Assembly: GCA_964435085.1 (NCBI GenBank)
Contig: CAYSXQ010000018.1
Coordinates: 1-17,297 of the forward strand
Length of the DNA stretch: 17,297 nt
Source: UBA917 sp964435085
GTDB taxonomy: Bacteria > Patescibacteriota > Patescibacteriia > Patescibacteriales > Patescibacteriaceae
Reading direction: 5' to 3'
This document shows, piece by piece, positions 7,873 through 13,612 of this stretch. The translations under genes and the position numbers were made by a program. Numbering within the stretch: position 1 is the stretch's first letter; each line of letters opens with the position of its first letter. Under the pieces are notes generated by a model. It was given only the letters and a program-made list of their open reading frames with translations, was not told the DNA's origin and searched no databases.

Positions 7873-8454
7873 ATGAACAAAAAACTAATTGGCATCATAT
7901 TGATCATAATCAGTCTCCTCATCGGTCTCGCTCTGATTTATTTCTGGTTTTTTTATAATCCTGCGCCTAAGCAGATTCAGGAGACGAAGACGACAACAAG
8001 TACTACGCCAGTAGTGACGACAACTGTTAGTCAGCCGGTGGTGGTTTTGCCAAAGCCAAAAGATATGACGCCAGCGCCAGCTACTGAGCTCAGTGAAGAA
8101 AGTGCTCGCCAGGTAGCAGGATCTTTCGCTGAATTATTTGGTAGCTATTCTAATCAAGGCGATTTGTCACGACTGGATGATTTGAAATTCTATGTGACTC
8201 CGGCTTATCTAGAGCGGATTGGCAAACTAAGTGGGAGTATTAATGATAATTATGCTGTGTATAGTGGTCATACGGCTCGCGCTATTGCGACGCAGATTTT
8301 GATTATGGAAGAATCTCGGGCGGTGATGATGATTACGACCATGCGTTTTGATATTAATGCTGATGGAACACAGCGAAGTTACAACCAAAATATTAAGGTG
8401 GAATTAGTTAAGTCAGCACGTTCTTGGAAGGTGGATAATGCGGTTTGGCAGTAA
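7873..8454 (+). CDS. Bitopic membrane protein, possible VirB8-like T4SS component
   Basis: The protein has 193 residues. Positively charged MNKK is followed by one strong membrane helix (residues 5-28), a Thr/Pro/Val-rich linker (about 30-70) and an extracytoplasmic domain (75-193). The domain begins with a helix (ESARQVAGSFAELFGSYS), continues with YVTPAYLERIG, and ends in three strand-like segments (TARAIATQILIMEES, AVMMITTMRFDIN, NIKVELVKSARSWKVDNAVW). The helix-then-β-sheet order, size and single N-terminal anchor fit the NTF2-like fold of VirB8/TcpC/TraM proteins, which form the periplasmic ring of T4SS. I infer this from architecture and from its place after virB4; no diagnostic motif is seen. 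It could also be an unrelated NTF2-like lipid- or wall-associated protein. Confidence 0.6.
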   Translation: MNKKLIGIILIIISLLIGLALIYFWFFYNPAPKQIQETKTTTSTTPVVTTTVSQPVVVLPKPKDMTPAPATELSEESARQVAGSFAELFGSYSNQGDLSRLDDLKFYVTPAYLERIGKLSGSINDNYAVYSGHTARAIATQILIMEESRAVMMITTMRFDINADGTQRSYNQNIKVELVKSARSWKVDNAVWQ

Positions 8455-8455
8455 T

Positions 8456-9166
8456 ATGCAAATTCTAATGCAAGTAAAACAGCTGGCCACTCGGCTTGCT
8501 GTTTTTTTGTGCGACGCTTTGTTTCCAGTTGAGTGTGTTGCTTGTGGTGCTCGTGATTGGTGGCTGTGTGAGGTTTGTCGCTCGAAGATCACTTGGCAAG
8601 CTGAGCAAGTCTGTCCTATTTGTCGAGTGACTAGCGCTGGTGGAGCGACCTGCGAGGCTTGTCCTAGTGAGCTTGATGGCGTGCTAGTGCTTGCTCATTA
8701 TGACGGAGTATTAAAGAAGGCGATTAGAGCTTACAAATATAATTTTGCTAGAGAGTTAGGTGGGGAGTTGGCTGAGATGTTGGCTGTGTTTTTCTTGGAG
8801 CAAAGCCGCTTTGCTGCTGAATTGTTGATCGTGCCAGTGCCTTTGGCTGCTGGGCGCTTGCATTGGCGTGGTTTTAATCAAGCGGAGATTTTGGCTGCGG
8901 CGATAGCTCGGCTTAATGGCTCAGAATTAAATAGTGTTGGCTTGATAAAGCATAAAGAAACATTGGCTCAGGCCAAGTTAAGCTTAGATGAGCGTCTAGA
9001 GTCACTTGATGATTGCTTTGTATGGCAAGGCGCTGATTTGAGGGCTAGGACTGTGATGGTGGTTGATGATGTAATGACGACTGGACGGACTTTGGAGGCG
9101 GTGGCGAGTGTCTTAAGAGCTGCTGGGGCGAGGGAAGTATGGGGAGTGGTCCTGGCTAGAGGATAG
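8456..9166 (+). CDS. comF: ComF family phosphoribosyltransferase-like protein
   Basis: About 236 residues from ATG 8456, which follows the upstream stop by one base. ATG 8438 would overlap the upstream gene, and ATG 8468 is also possible. Two zinc-ribbon clusters occur: CVACG...LCEVC (C27, C30, C38, C41) and CPIC...CEAC (C53, C56, C66, C69). Then come PVPLAAGRLHWRGFNQAEIL, typical of ComF, and the PRPP-binding loop VVDDVMTTGRT (202-212). ComF supports natural transformation in the cytoplasm and interacts with DNA-processing proteins and the ComFA helicase in model bacteria; its catalytic reaction is not established. The gene is complete and has all eight cysteines. Its position at the end of the T4SS-like operon raises the possibility that this locus and DNA uptake are functionally linked. 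Confidence 0.95.
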   Translation: MQILMQVKQLATRLAVFLCDALFPVECVACGARDWWLCEVCRSKITWQAEQVCPICRVTSAGGATCEACPSELDGVLVLAHYDGVLKKAIRAYKYNFARELGGELAEMLAVFFLEQSRFAAELLIVPVPLAAGRLHWRGFNQAEILAAAIARLNGSELNSVGLIKHKETLAQAKLSLDERLESLDDCFVWQGADLRARTVMVVDDVMTTGRTLEAVASVLRAAGAREVWGVVLARG

Positions 9167-9168
9167 TC

Positions 9169-9192
9169 AACCTGCCTGCCGGCAGACAGGTT
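9169..9192. repeat. GC-rich palindrome after comF (REP-like)
   Basis: cctgcctgcc/ggcagacagg with flanking aa/tt forms a 12-bp dyad with one mismatch (c9175/a9186) and no spacer. It starts 2 bases after the comF stop. There is no U-tract, so it is not a standard terminator; as RNA it could still form a stabilising 3' hairpin. Similar elements are, as I recall, dispersed in CPR genomes. It is followed by caattaacaattagcaatta, a run of caatta direct repeats. Confidence 0.65.
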
Positions 9193-9243
9193 GGCAATTA
9201 ACAATTAGCAATTATGGCAGGAATTAAAATATGAAATATTTTG

Positions 9244-9272
9244 TTGTATTTCTTTGTTAAATTAAGTATAAT
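9244..9272 (+). promoter_or_regulatory. Predicted σ70-type promoter for the DoxX-like gene
   Basis: TTGTAT (9244-9249), 17-base spacer, TATAAT (9267-9272). Transcription would start near 9279, downstream of the TTG codon at 9241 and ~22 bases before ATG 9301, which supports the later start. Confidence 0.5.
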
Positions 9273-9300
9273 TAAACTAGCTAATAATTTAATTTTCTAT

Positions 9301-9660
9301 ATGAAAAAGAACAAAATTATTTTTTGGGTGACAACGGGTATTATCTTTATTATGGAAGGTTTGTTGCCAGCTTTTACTTCGCAGACGGAGATGGCGAAGG
9401 AGGGTATTAGACACCTAGGTTATCCAGAGTACTTTGGTGTGATGCTGACTGTTTTTAAAGTCTTAGGTTCTGTGGTTTTGGTTTTACCACAATTGCCTAG
9501 GTGCGTGAAAGAATGGGCCTATGCTGGTTTTGGTATTGATTTCATTGCGGCTCTTGTCGGTATTTGGGTGGTTGATGGCTTTAGCACGATGTTGTTGATG
9601 CCAGCGGTCTTTATTGTCTTATTAGTCTTGTCTTATAGGAATAATCCAAAGTTGAGTTAA
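9301..9660 (+). CDS. DoxX-like family membrane protein
   Basis: The protein has 119 residues from ATG 9301 (MKKNKIIFWVTTGIIF). An in-frame TTG at 9241 would add 20 residues but lies upstream of the predicted transcription start. Four hydrophobic segments are visible. The core HLGYPEYFGVMLTVFKVLG followed by PRCVKEWAYAGFGIDFIAAL is the typical DoxX-like (PF13564) pattern: helix 1, a small loop with GYP, then helix 2 with a conserved K-G. DoxX-like proteins are small integral membrane proteins of mostly unknown function, some linked to thiol or redox stress. It is a single gene between comF and a bidirectional terminator. Confidence 0.8.
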   Translation: MKKNKIIFWVTTGIIFIMEGLLPAFTSQTEMAKEGIRHLGYPEYFGVMLTVFKVLGSVVLVLPQLPRCVKEWAYAGFGIDFIAALVGIWVVDGFSTMLLMPAVFIVLLVLSYRNNPKLS

Positions 9661-9685
9661 AAGTTTCGGTAATTCAACTGATAAA

Positions 9686-9725
9686 AAATAAAAAAACGTC
9701 TCAAATTTGAGACGTTTTTTTATTT
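9686..9725. terminator. Bidirectional rho-independent terminator
   Basis: A perfect 40-base palindrome centred at 9705/9706: the core cgtctcaaa/tttgagacg is flanked by A-tracts on the left and T-tracts on the right. It works in both directions and separates the convergent DoxX-like and methyltransferase genes. Confidence 0.92.
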
Positions 9726-9737
9726 CTAAGCTCTTTT

Positions 9738-10457
9738 TTACACAGAGCTTTTAAACTTTATACTTTCTAACTTCGTTTTCTTCATATAGCAAAGCCAGTA
9801 ATTGCGCTTGTAGGATTGACCGCCGAAACGGACATAGTTGGTTTTCATCATTAGTCTTTGGATCTTGAAATATGGTGAGTAGAGGGCAGTGAGATCTTCA
9901 CGACTAAAGACGCGTTCAGTTAGGCCCATGTCTTCGTTGATGTAGGTGTCATGTTCTTTGCCAGGGTGGAGCTTCAAGAGGTTTTTGGCATTCTTGTCGC
10001 CGTCTTTGCAGAGGGTTTTCAGGAAGAAATGAGCTTCTGGTTTCAGGACACGGCTGACTTCCGCTAAATAAATAGCACGTTCTTTTTCGTTGAGCGAATT
10101 AGAAGACATGACATCGATGGCGAGATCAAAGCTAGCATCGACAAAGTCATATTTAGCGCCAAAATTAGCGACATGATATTCGGCGCTGACACCTGTGGCT
10201 TCAGCACGTTCGGTAGCAATAGCGACTGCTGTAGGAGAGATTTCGAGACCAATGACTTGGTTGCCAAGCTTAGCAATGTAATTACCATTGCGACCAGTGC
10301 CTGAGCCAAGATCAAGGACTTGGAGATTTTCTAAGACAACTCCTTCGGTCTTACGGACAAACTTTAAGAAGGCCTTAGTGTCGGTCTGTGGTTCGGCTTT
10401 TTTGGTGAGGAGTTGCGGAGATTGATATTCGCGTTCCCAGACTTGACCTTGAGGCAT
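9738..10457 (-). CDS. Class I SAM-dependent methyltransferase
   Basis: The protein has 239 residues. Motif I is VLDLGSGTG (47-55), the acidic end of strand 2 is LEIS (71-74), and a post-motif DLAIDVMSSNSL follows (111-122), with VSRVLKPEAHFFLKTL as the strand 4-5 region. This is the Methyltransf_11/25-like Rossmann fold that transfers a methyl group from S-adenosylmethionine. The substrate cannot be told. A C-terminal cap (VFSREDLTALYSPYFKIQRL) resembles small-molecule or TehB-like enzymes. It starts 20 bases after the NUDIX stop and is therefore cotranscribed with that gene from the promoter near 11340. It ends at the bidirectional terminator. Confidence 0.9.
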   Translation of the reverse strand: MPQGQVWEREYQSPQLLTKKAEPQTDTKAFLKFVRKTEGVVLENLQVLDLGSGTGRNGNYIAKLGNQVIGLEISPTAVAIATERAEATGVSAEYHVANFGAKYDFVDASFDLAIDVMSSNSLNEKERAIYLAEVSRVLKPEAHFFLKTLCKDGDKNAKNLLKLHPGKEHDTYINEDMGLTERVFSREDLTALYSPYFKIQRLMMKTNYVRFGGQSYKRNYWLCYMKKTKLESIKFKSSV

Positions 10458-10477
10458 ATAGAATCAATTACCAATTA

Positions 10478-11256
10478 TTAAGAATTGTATGGTGGCTGCC
10501 ACTTGTGGAGTGGCTTGAAGTCGCCGCCGAAGATACCCATGTCGATAGTAGCAGTGAGGACAGCGCGCATGCACTGATAGTCGTGTTCGAAGTCGTGGGT
10601 ACCAGCCATCCATTGAGCATCGTTGCTGACAGCTTCACTNNNNNNNNNNNNNNNNNNNNNNNNNNNNNNNNNNNNNNNNNNNNNNNNNNNNNNNNNNNNN
10701 NNNNNNNNNNNNNNNNNNNNNNNNNNNNNNNNNNNNNNNGTTCGAAGTCGTGGGTACCAGCCATCCATTGAGCATCGTTGCTGACAGCTTCACTACCTTC
10801 GAGGTCGAGCATTTCGTTGATTTCTTGAGGCTTGCACCATTTGATAGCATCAATTTCTTCAGCTTGAAAAGTCAGTTTTTCAATTGGGCCATCGTAAACG
10901 GTAAGGAAGTCGCGAACCCAGATTCTAGCGTTTTCTTTCTTGCTAGTACGCCAAGGGATTAATTGGAAGGCGTTAATCTTGATACCGATTTCTTCTTGCA
11001 GTTCTTTGATGGCACTAACCTTGAAAGATTCGCCTTGAGTAACGTGACCGCCGAAGTGAGTGGACCAGGCGCCAGGCATACGCTCTTTGTTCTTGGAGCG
11101 CTGGTGACATAGTATTTCTCCGGCTGAGTTTAAGACAAAGACATTGGTAGTGCGGCACCAAAGCTTCTTTTCAAATAGTTCTTTGCGGCTGACGTGTTCG
11201 CCGGTCGGTTCGCCGGTTTCGGAGTCAACAATTTGGAGCATTTCTTGATCGTACAT
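10478..11256 (-). CDS. NUDIX hydrolase (intact once the duplicated gap flank is removed)
   Basis: As given, the gene is interrupted by 100 N and a 55-base duplication. Removing 155 bases joins the frames and gives 207 residues, with N-terminal MYDQEMLQIVDSETGEPTG and C-terminal GIFGGDFKPLHKWQPPYNS. The Nudix box spans residues 70-92: G70, E76, K84-E85, E88-E89, G91. It fits G-x5-E-x7-R-E-U-x-E-E-x-G-U except for Lys in place of Arg at 84. The beginning (DSETGEPTGEHVSR, then LWCRTTNVFVLNSAGEILCHQRS) resembles the YfcD/isopentenyl-diphosphate-isomerase-like NUDIX group, so hydrolysis of a nucleotide or isoprenoid diphosphate is likely. The ATG at 11256 sits ~50 bases after a near-consensus promoter. 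The gene is first in an operon with the methyltransferase. Confidence 0.9.
10585..10639. repeat. 55-base duplicated gap flank, left copy (assembly artefact)
   Basis: Bases 10585-10639 are identical to 10740-10794, immediately on the other side of the N run. Two contig ends overlapped by 55 bases and were scaffolded with N instead of being merged. Confidence 0.95.
10640..10739. other. Assembly gap (100 N), spurious
   Basis: Exactly 100 N between two identical 55-base flanks. Collapsing one flank and the N run restores a continuous NUDIX reading frame, so no sequence is actually missing here. Confidence 0.95.
10740..10794. repeat. 55-base duplicated gap flank, right copy (assembly artefact)
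   Basis: Identical to 10585-10639; see that entry. Only one copy should exist in the genome. Confidence 0.95.
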
Positions 11257-11314
11257 ATAAGTTAAGTTAAAAGGTCTTTTAATCGTTTTTGCTTAATATT
11301 TTTAGCCGCTTGTC

Positions 11315-11343
11315 ACTATAATGCTTTTACTTATAGTTGTCAA
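11315..11343 (-). promoter_or_regulatory. Near-consensus σ70 promoter for the NUDIX-methyltransferase operon
   Basis: On the minus strand, TTGACA (11343-11338), a 17-base spacer, then TATAGT (11320-11315). The predicted start is near 11308, giving a ~50-base leader before the NUDIX ATG. This is the best-scoring promoter I see in the window. Confidence 0.75.
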
Positions 11344-11375
11344 TTATGGCTGGGAGGAGTACTGTTATTTTAGGT

Positions 11376-11405
11376 TTGATTGTAGTAAACTAAGAAATCT
11401 ATAAT
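11376..11405 (+). promoter_or_regulatory. Predicted promoter for the malic enzyme gene
   Basis: TTGATT (11376-11381), 18-base spacer, TATAAT (11400-11405). Transcription would start near 11412, ~18 bases before the ATG, so the leader is very short. It is divergent from the NUDIX promoter; the two -35 boxes are about 33 bases apart. Confidence 0.6.
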
Positions 11406-11429
11406 AATACTGCTATAAAAGCTAAATAA

Positions 11430-12578
11430 ATGGAAAATAACATCTATCAACAATCATTAGACTTTCATAAGAAATATCAGGGTAAACTTGAAGTAGTGAG
11501 TAAGGCTCGGCTTGATTCTAAAGAAGTGCTGTCTTTGGCTTATAGCCCGGGAGTGGCTGAGGTGTCGAGGGAGATTGCTCGCGATCCAGGCCTTGCTCGT
11601 GAGTACACTCTCAAGAGAAATACAGTGGCGATAGTGTCTGATGGCTCGGCTATCTTGGGCCTCGGGAATCTCGGGGCGCTTGCCGCTATTCCAGTGATGG
11701 AAGGTAAGGCGGCGATCTTGAAAGAATTTGCCGGAGTGGACGCCTTTCCGATTTGTCTCGATACGCAAGACACAGAAGAAATTATTAAAGCTGTTAAGCA
11801 AATTGCGCCGGTCTTTGGAGCTATTAATCTCGAAGATATTGCGGCGCCGAGGTGTTTTGAAATTGAAGAGCGGCTTAGAAGCGAATTAAATATTCCGGTG
11901 ATGCATGATGATCAGTGGGGAGCGGCTACCGTGACGCTTGCTGGTATAATCAACTCTTTGAAATTAACAGGACAAAAAAAAGAAGATGTGAAAGTAGTGA
12001 TGAATGGTCTAGGTGCGGCAGGAGTGGCAACGGCTCGTTTGCTGATCACTTACGGTATTAGTAATATTGTCTTTTGTGATAGTAAGGGCGTGGTGCATAA
12101 GGAGCGGACTGATTTGACTAAGGAAAAAATCGAATTACTAAATGCTAGTAGCACTACTGCTCAAGCAGGAGTTTTGGCTGATGTCATTAAGGAGGCTAAT
12201 ATCTTTATTGGTCTTTCGAAGGGTGGAGCAGTGACGACTGAGATGGTAGCTAGTATGGCAGGGCGGCCGATAATTTTTGCGCTAGCTAACCCTACTCCAG
12301 AGATTATGCCCGATGTTGCCAAGGCAGCGGGAGCTTATATCGTGGCGACAGGGCGAAGTGACTTTGCTAATCAAGTGAATAATTCTCTAGTCTTCCCAGG
12401 AGCTTTCAAGGGAATGCTGGATGAGAGTATTGCTCAATTTAAGATTGAAATGTTTGCGGCGATTGCTGAGGCACTGGCTGGTCATGTGACTGATCTGTCG
12501 CCGGAGAAGATCTTGCCGACAATGTTTGATAATGGCGTTGTAGAGCTGGTAGCAGAAACTGTAAAGAAATTTAAATAG
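11430..12578 (+). CDS. Malic enzyme (malate dehydrogenase, oxaloacetate-decarboxylating)
   Basis: The protein has 382 residues, the usual length of short bacterial/archaeal malic enzymes without a phosphotransacetylase domain. Catalytic features: YSPGVA (Tyr38), MEGKAAILK (Lys93), NLEDIAAP with metal ligands Glu135/Asp136, and HDDQ (Asp160/Asp161). The nucleotide-binding loop is MNGLGAAGVA (GxGxxG-type, 193-198), and the C-terminal signature is TGRSDFANQVNNSL. It converts malate to pyruvate and CO2 with reduction of NAD(P), in the cytoplasm. Cofactor preference cannot be read with certainty. In a fermentative small genome it would feed pyruvate or balance redox. The family normally has HDDQ followed by His or Gln and then Gly-Thr-Ala; here it is HDDQWGAA. 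It is a single gene with its own promoter. Confidence 0.95.
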   Translation: MENNIYQQSLDFHKKYQGKLEVVSKARLDSKEVLSLAYSPGVAEVSREIARDPGLAREYTLKRNTVAIVSDGSAILGLGNLGALAAIPVMEGKAAILKEFAGVDAFPICLDTQDTEEIIKAVKQIAPVFGAINLEDIAAPRCFEIEERLRSELNIPVMHDDQWGAATVTLAGIINSLKLTGQKKEDVKVVMNGLGAAGVATARLLITYGISNIVFCDSKGVVHKERTDLTKEKIELLNASSTTAQAGVLADVIKEANIFIGLSKGGAVTTEMVASMAGRPIIFALANPTPEIMPDVAKAAGAYIVATGRSDFANQVNNSLVFPGAFKGMLDESIAQFKIEMFAAIAEALAGHVTDLSPEKILPTMFDNGVVELVAETVKKFK

Positions 12579-12587
12579 TGCTATAAT
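12579..12587 (+). promoter_or_regulatory. Extended -10 promoter for the DUF1761-like gene
   Basis: TGcTATAAT begins immediately after the malic enzyme stop codon. It has an extended -10 TG and only a weak -35 (ctgtaa at 12559-12564). The leader would be ~25 bases. Confidence 0.5.
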
Positions 12588-12618
12588 ATAACTAATTATT
12601 AATTAATCATAAAATAAT

Positions 12619-13035
12619 ATGATCCCAGTAGATCTAACAGCAGTCTCTGTGGCTGCTCTTGCTAATTTCTTTATCGGCTTCATGATGCATGGTCCGATTG
12701 CTGGTAAGCTCTGGATGAAGTTAGCTAATATCAAGCCGACTGGTAAGGAGAAAATGTCGGATATGTATGGTCAGATGTTTAAAAACTTGGTGGCAAACTT
12801 TATTTGCGCTTATGTGCTCGCTGTCGTGATCTTTGCGACGACTAGTTATTATGATAATGTCGGCAGCCTTGTCGGTAGCATGGGCACAGCTTTCTGGTGT
12901 TGGTTGGGCTTTGTCGTAACGGCGACTTCCATGGAAGTGATTTGGATGGGTCGTTCTTGTAAGTTGTGGATGTTTGAAATAATGTCGTCACTACTTTGCT
13001 TCTTGGCGATGGGTGCGATTCTTGCTACTTGGTAA
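12619..13035 (+). CDS. DUF1761-like small membrane protein
   Basis: The protein has 138 residues and four hydrophobic segments (about 8-24, 55-75, 86-108, 118-136). The N-terminal pattern VAALANFFIGFMMHGPIAGKLWMKL matches DUF1761 (PF08570), in which the first helix is followed by a G-x-x-W-M motif. The function of the family is not established. The gene follows malic enzyme by 40 bases, with its own extended -10 promoter in the gap and a hairpin terminator after the stop, so it looks monocistronic. Confidence 0.75.
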   Translation: MIPVDLTAVSVAALANFFIGFMMHGPIAGKLWMKLANIKPTGKEKMSDMYGQMFKNLVANFICAYVLAVVIFATTSYYDNVGSLVGSMGTAFWCWLGFVVTATSMEVIWMGRSCKLWMFEIMSSLLCFLAMGAILATW

Positions 13036-13061
13036 GCTATTAAGTTTGTAAGTTTCTATTG

Positions 13062-13096
13062 AAAGAGAGTGACAATATTGCCACTCTCTTTTGTTT
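13062..13096 (+). terminator. Rho-independent terminator after the DUF1761-like gene
   Basis: Stem aaagagagtg (13062-13071) pairs with cactctcttt (13082-13091). The dyad extends inward by caat/attg past one a/c mismatch. A T-rich tail (ttttgttt) follows. Confidence 0.85.
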
Positions 13097-13098
13097 AC

Positions 13099-13127
13099 TT
13101 GACTATATGATTAGTAAATTTTAGAAT
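13099..13127 (+). promoter_or_regulatory. Predicted promoter for the DUF2975-like gene
   Basis: TTGACT (13099-13104), 17-base spacer, TAGAAT (13122-13127), with a ~22-base leader before ATG 13156. Confidence 0.6.
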
Positions 13128-13155
13128 CAAGCATTGAGATAATTTAATTAATTCT

Positions 13156-13605
13156 ATGAAAAAATCTTTAATGACATTGCTCCAAGTGCTAGTCGCGCTC
13201 TTTGGTCTATGCGCGCTAGTTTTTATGATTATTGAGCCTCTCTTTGAAGGCAGGAATGTTAATGCTACTTTGTTTCAAGTATATTTTAATGATGTCTTTT
13301 TGGCCTGTGCTTATATTGCTTCTGTTTCTTTTTTTGTGGTTTTGTATCAAGTCTTTAAATTGTTTGGCTATGCCGGAGAAGGTAAGATGTCTTCGGTAAA
13401 TTCTGTGAGCGCGCTTGTGGCTATAAAATACTCGGCTGTGTCTTTGATTATTTCTCTGCTAGTAGGTGAGGCTTATCTCTTTTTGGTTCAGCGAAAAATA
13501 GAAGATGATATTGCTGGCGGTGTGGCTATGGGTCTGATGTTGATTCTTGTCTTCAGTATAGTTGCCGCAGTGGCAAGTAGATTTGAAAAAAGATTTGCGA
13601 AATAG
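13156..13605 (+). CDS. DUF2975-like four-helix membrane protein
   Basis: The protein has 149 residues and four hydrophobic helices (about 7-27, 45-68, 92-112, 120-142). Helix 1 is followed by an extracytoplasmic loop with EPLFEGRNVNATLFQVYF. The pattern YQVFKLFGYAGEGKMSSVNSV-ALVAIKY after helix 2 is the cytoplasmic loop typical of DUF2975-like proteins. The function is unknown; some members of that family sit beside HTH regulators, but none is seen here. Its stop lies 7 bases from the stop of the convergent DUF1704 gene, with no terminator between them, so the two transcripts likely overlap. Confidence 0.65.
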   Translation: MKKSLMTLLQVLVALFGLCALVFMIIEPLFEGRNVNATLFQVYFNDVFLACAYIASVSFFVVLYQVFKLFGYAGEGKMSSVNSVSALVAIKYSAVSLIISLLVGEAYLFLVQRKIEDDIAGGVAMGLMLILVFSIVAAVASRFEKRFAK

Positions 13606-13612
13606 AGACCGA

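Noticed and set aside
9241..9300. Upstream TTG start for the DoxX-like gene
   Set aside because: It overlaps the predicted -35 region and lies before the predicted transcription start; the extra residues are not family-like.
10585..10794. A genuine tandem duplication in the NUDIX gene
   Set aside because: The two copies are identical and meet exactly at the N run; collapsing them repairs the frame.
10468..11256. NUDIX gene as a pseudogene with a frameshifted C-terminus
   Set aside because: The frameshift is produced by 155 artefactual bases (100 N plus one 55-base copy).
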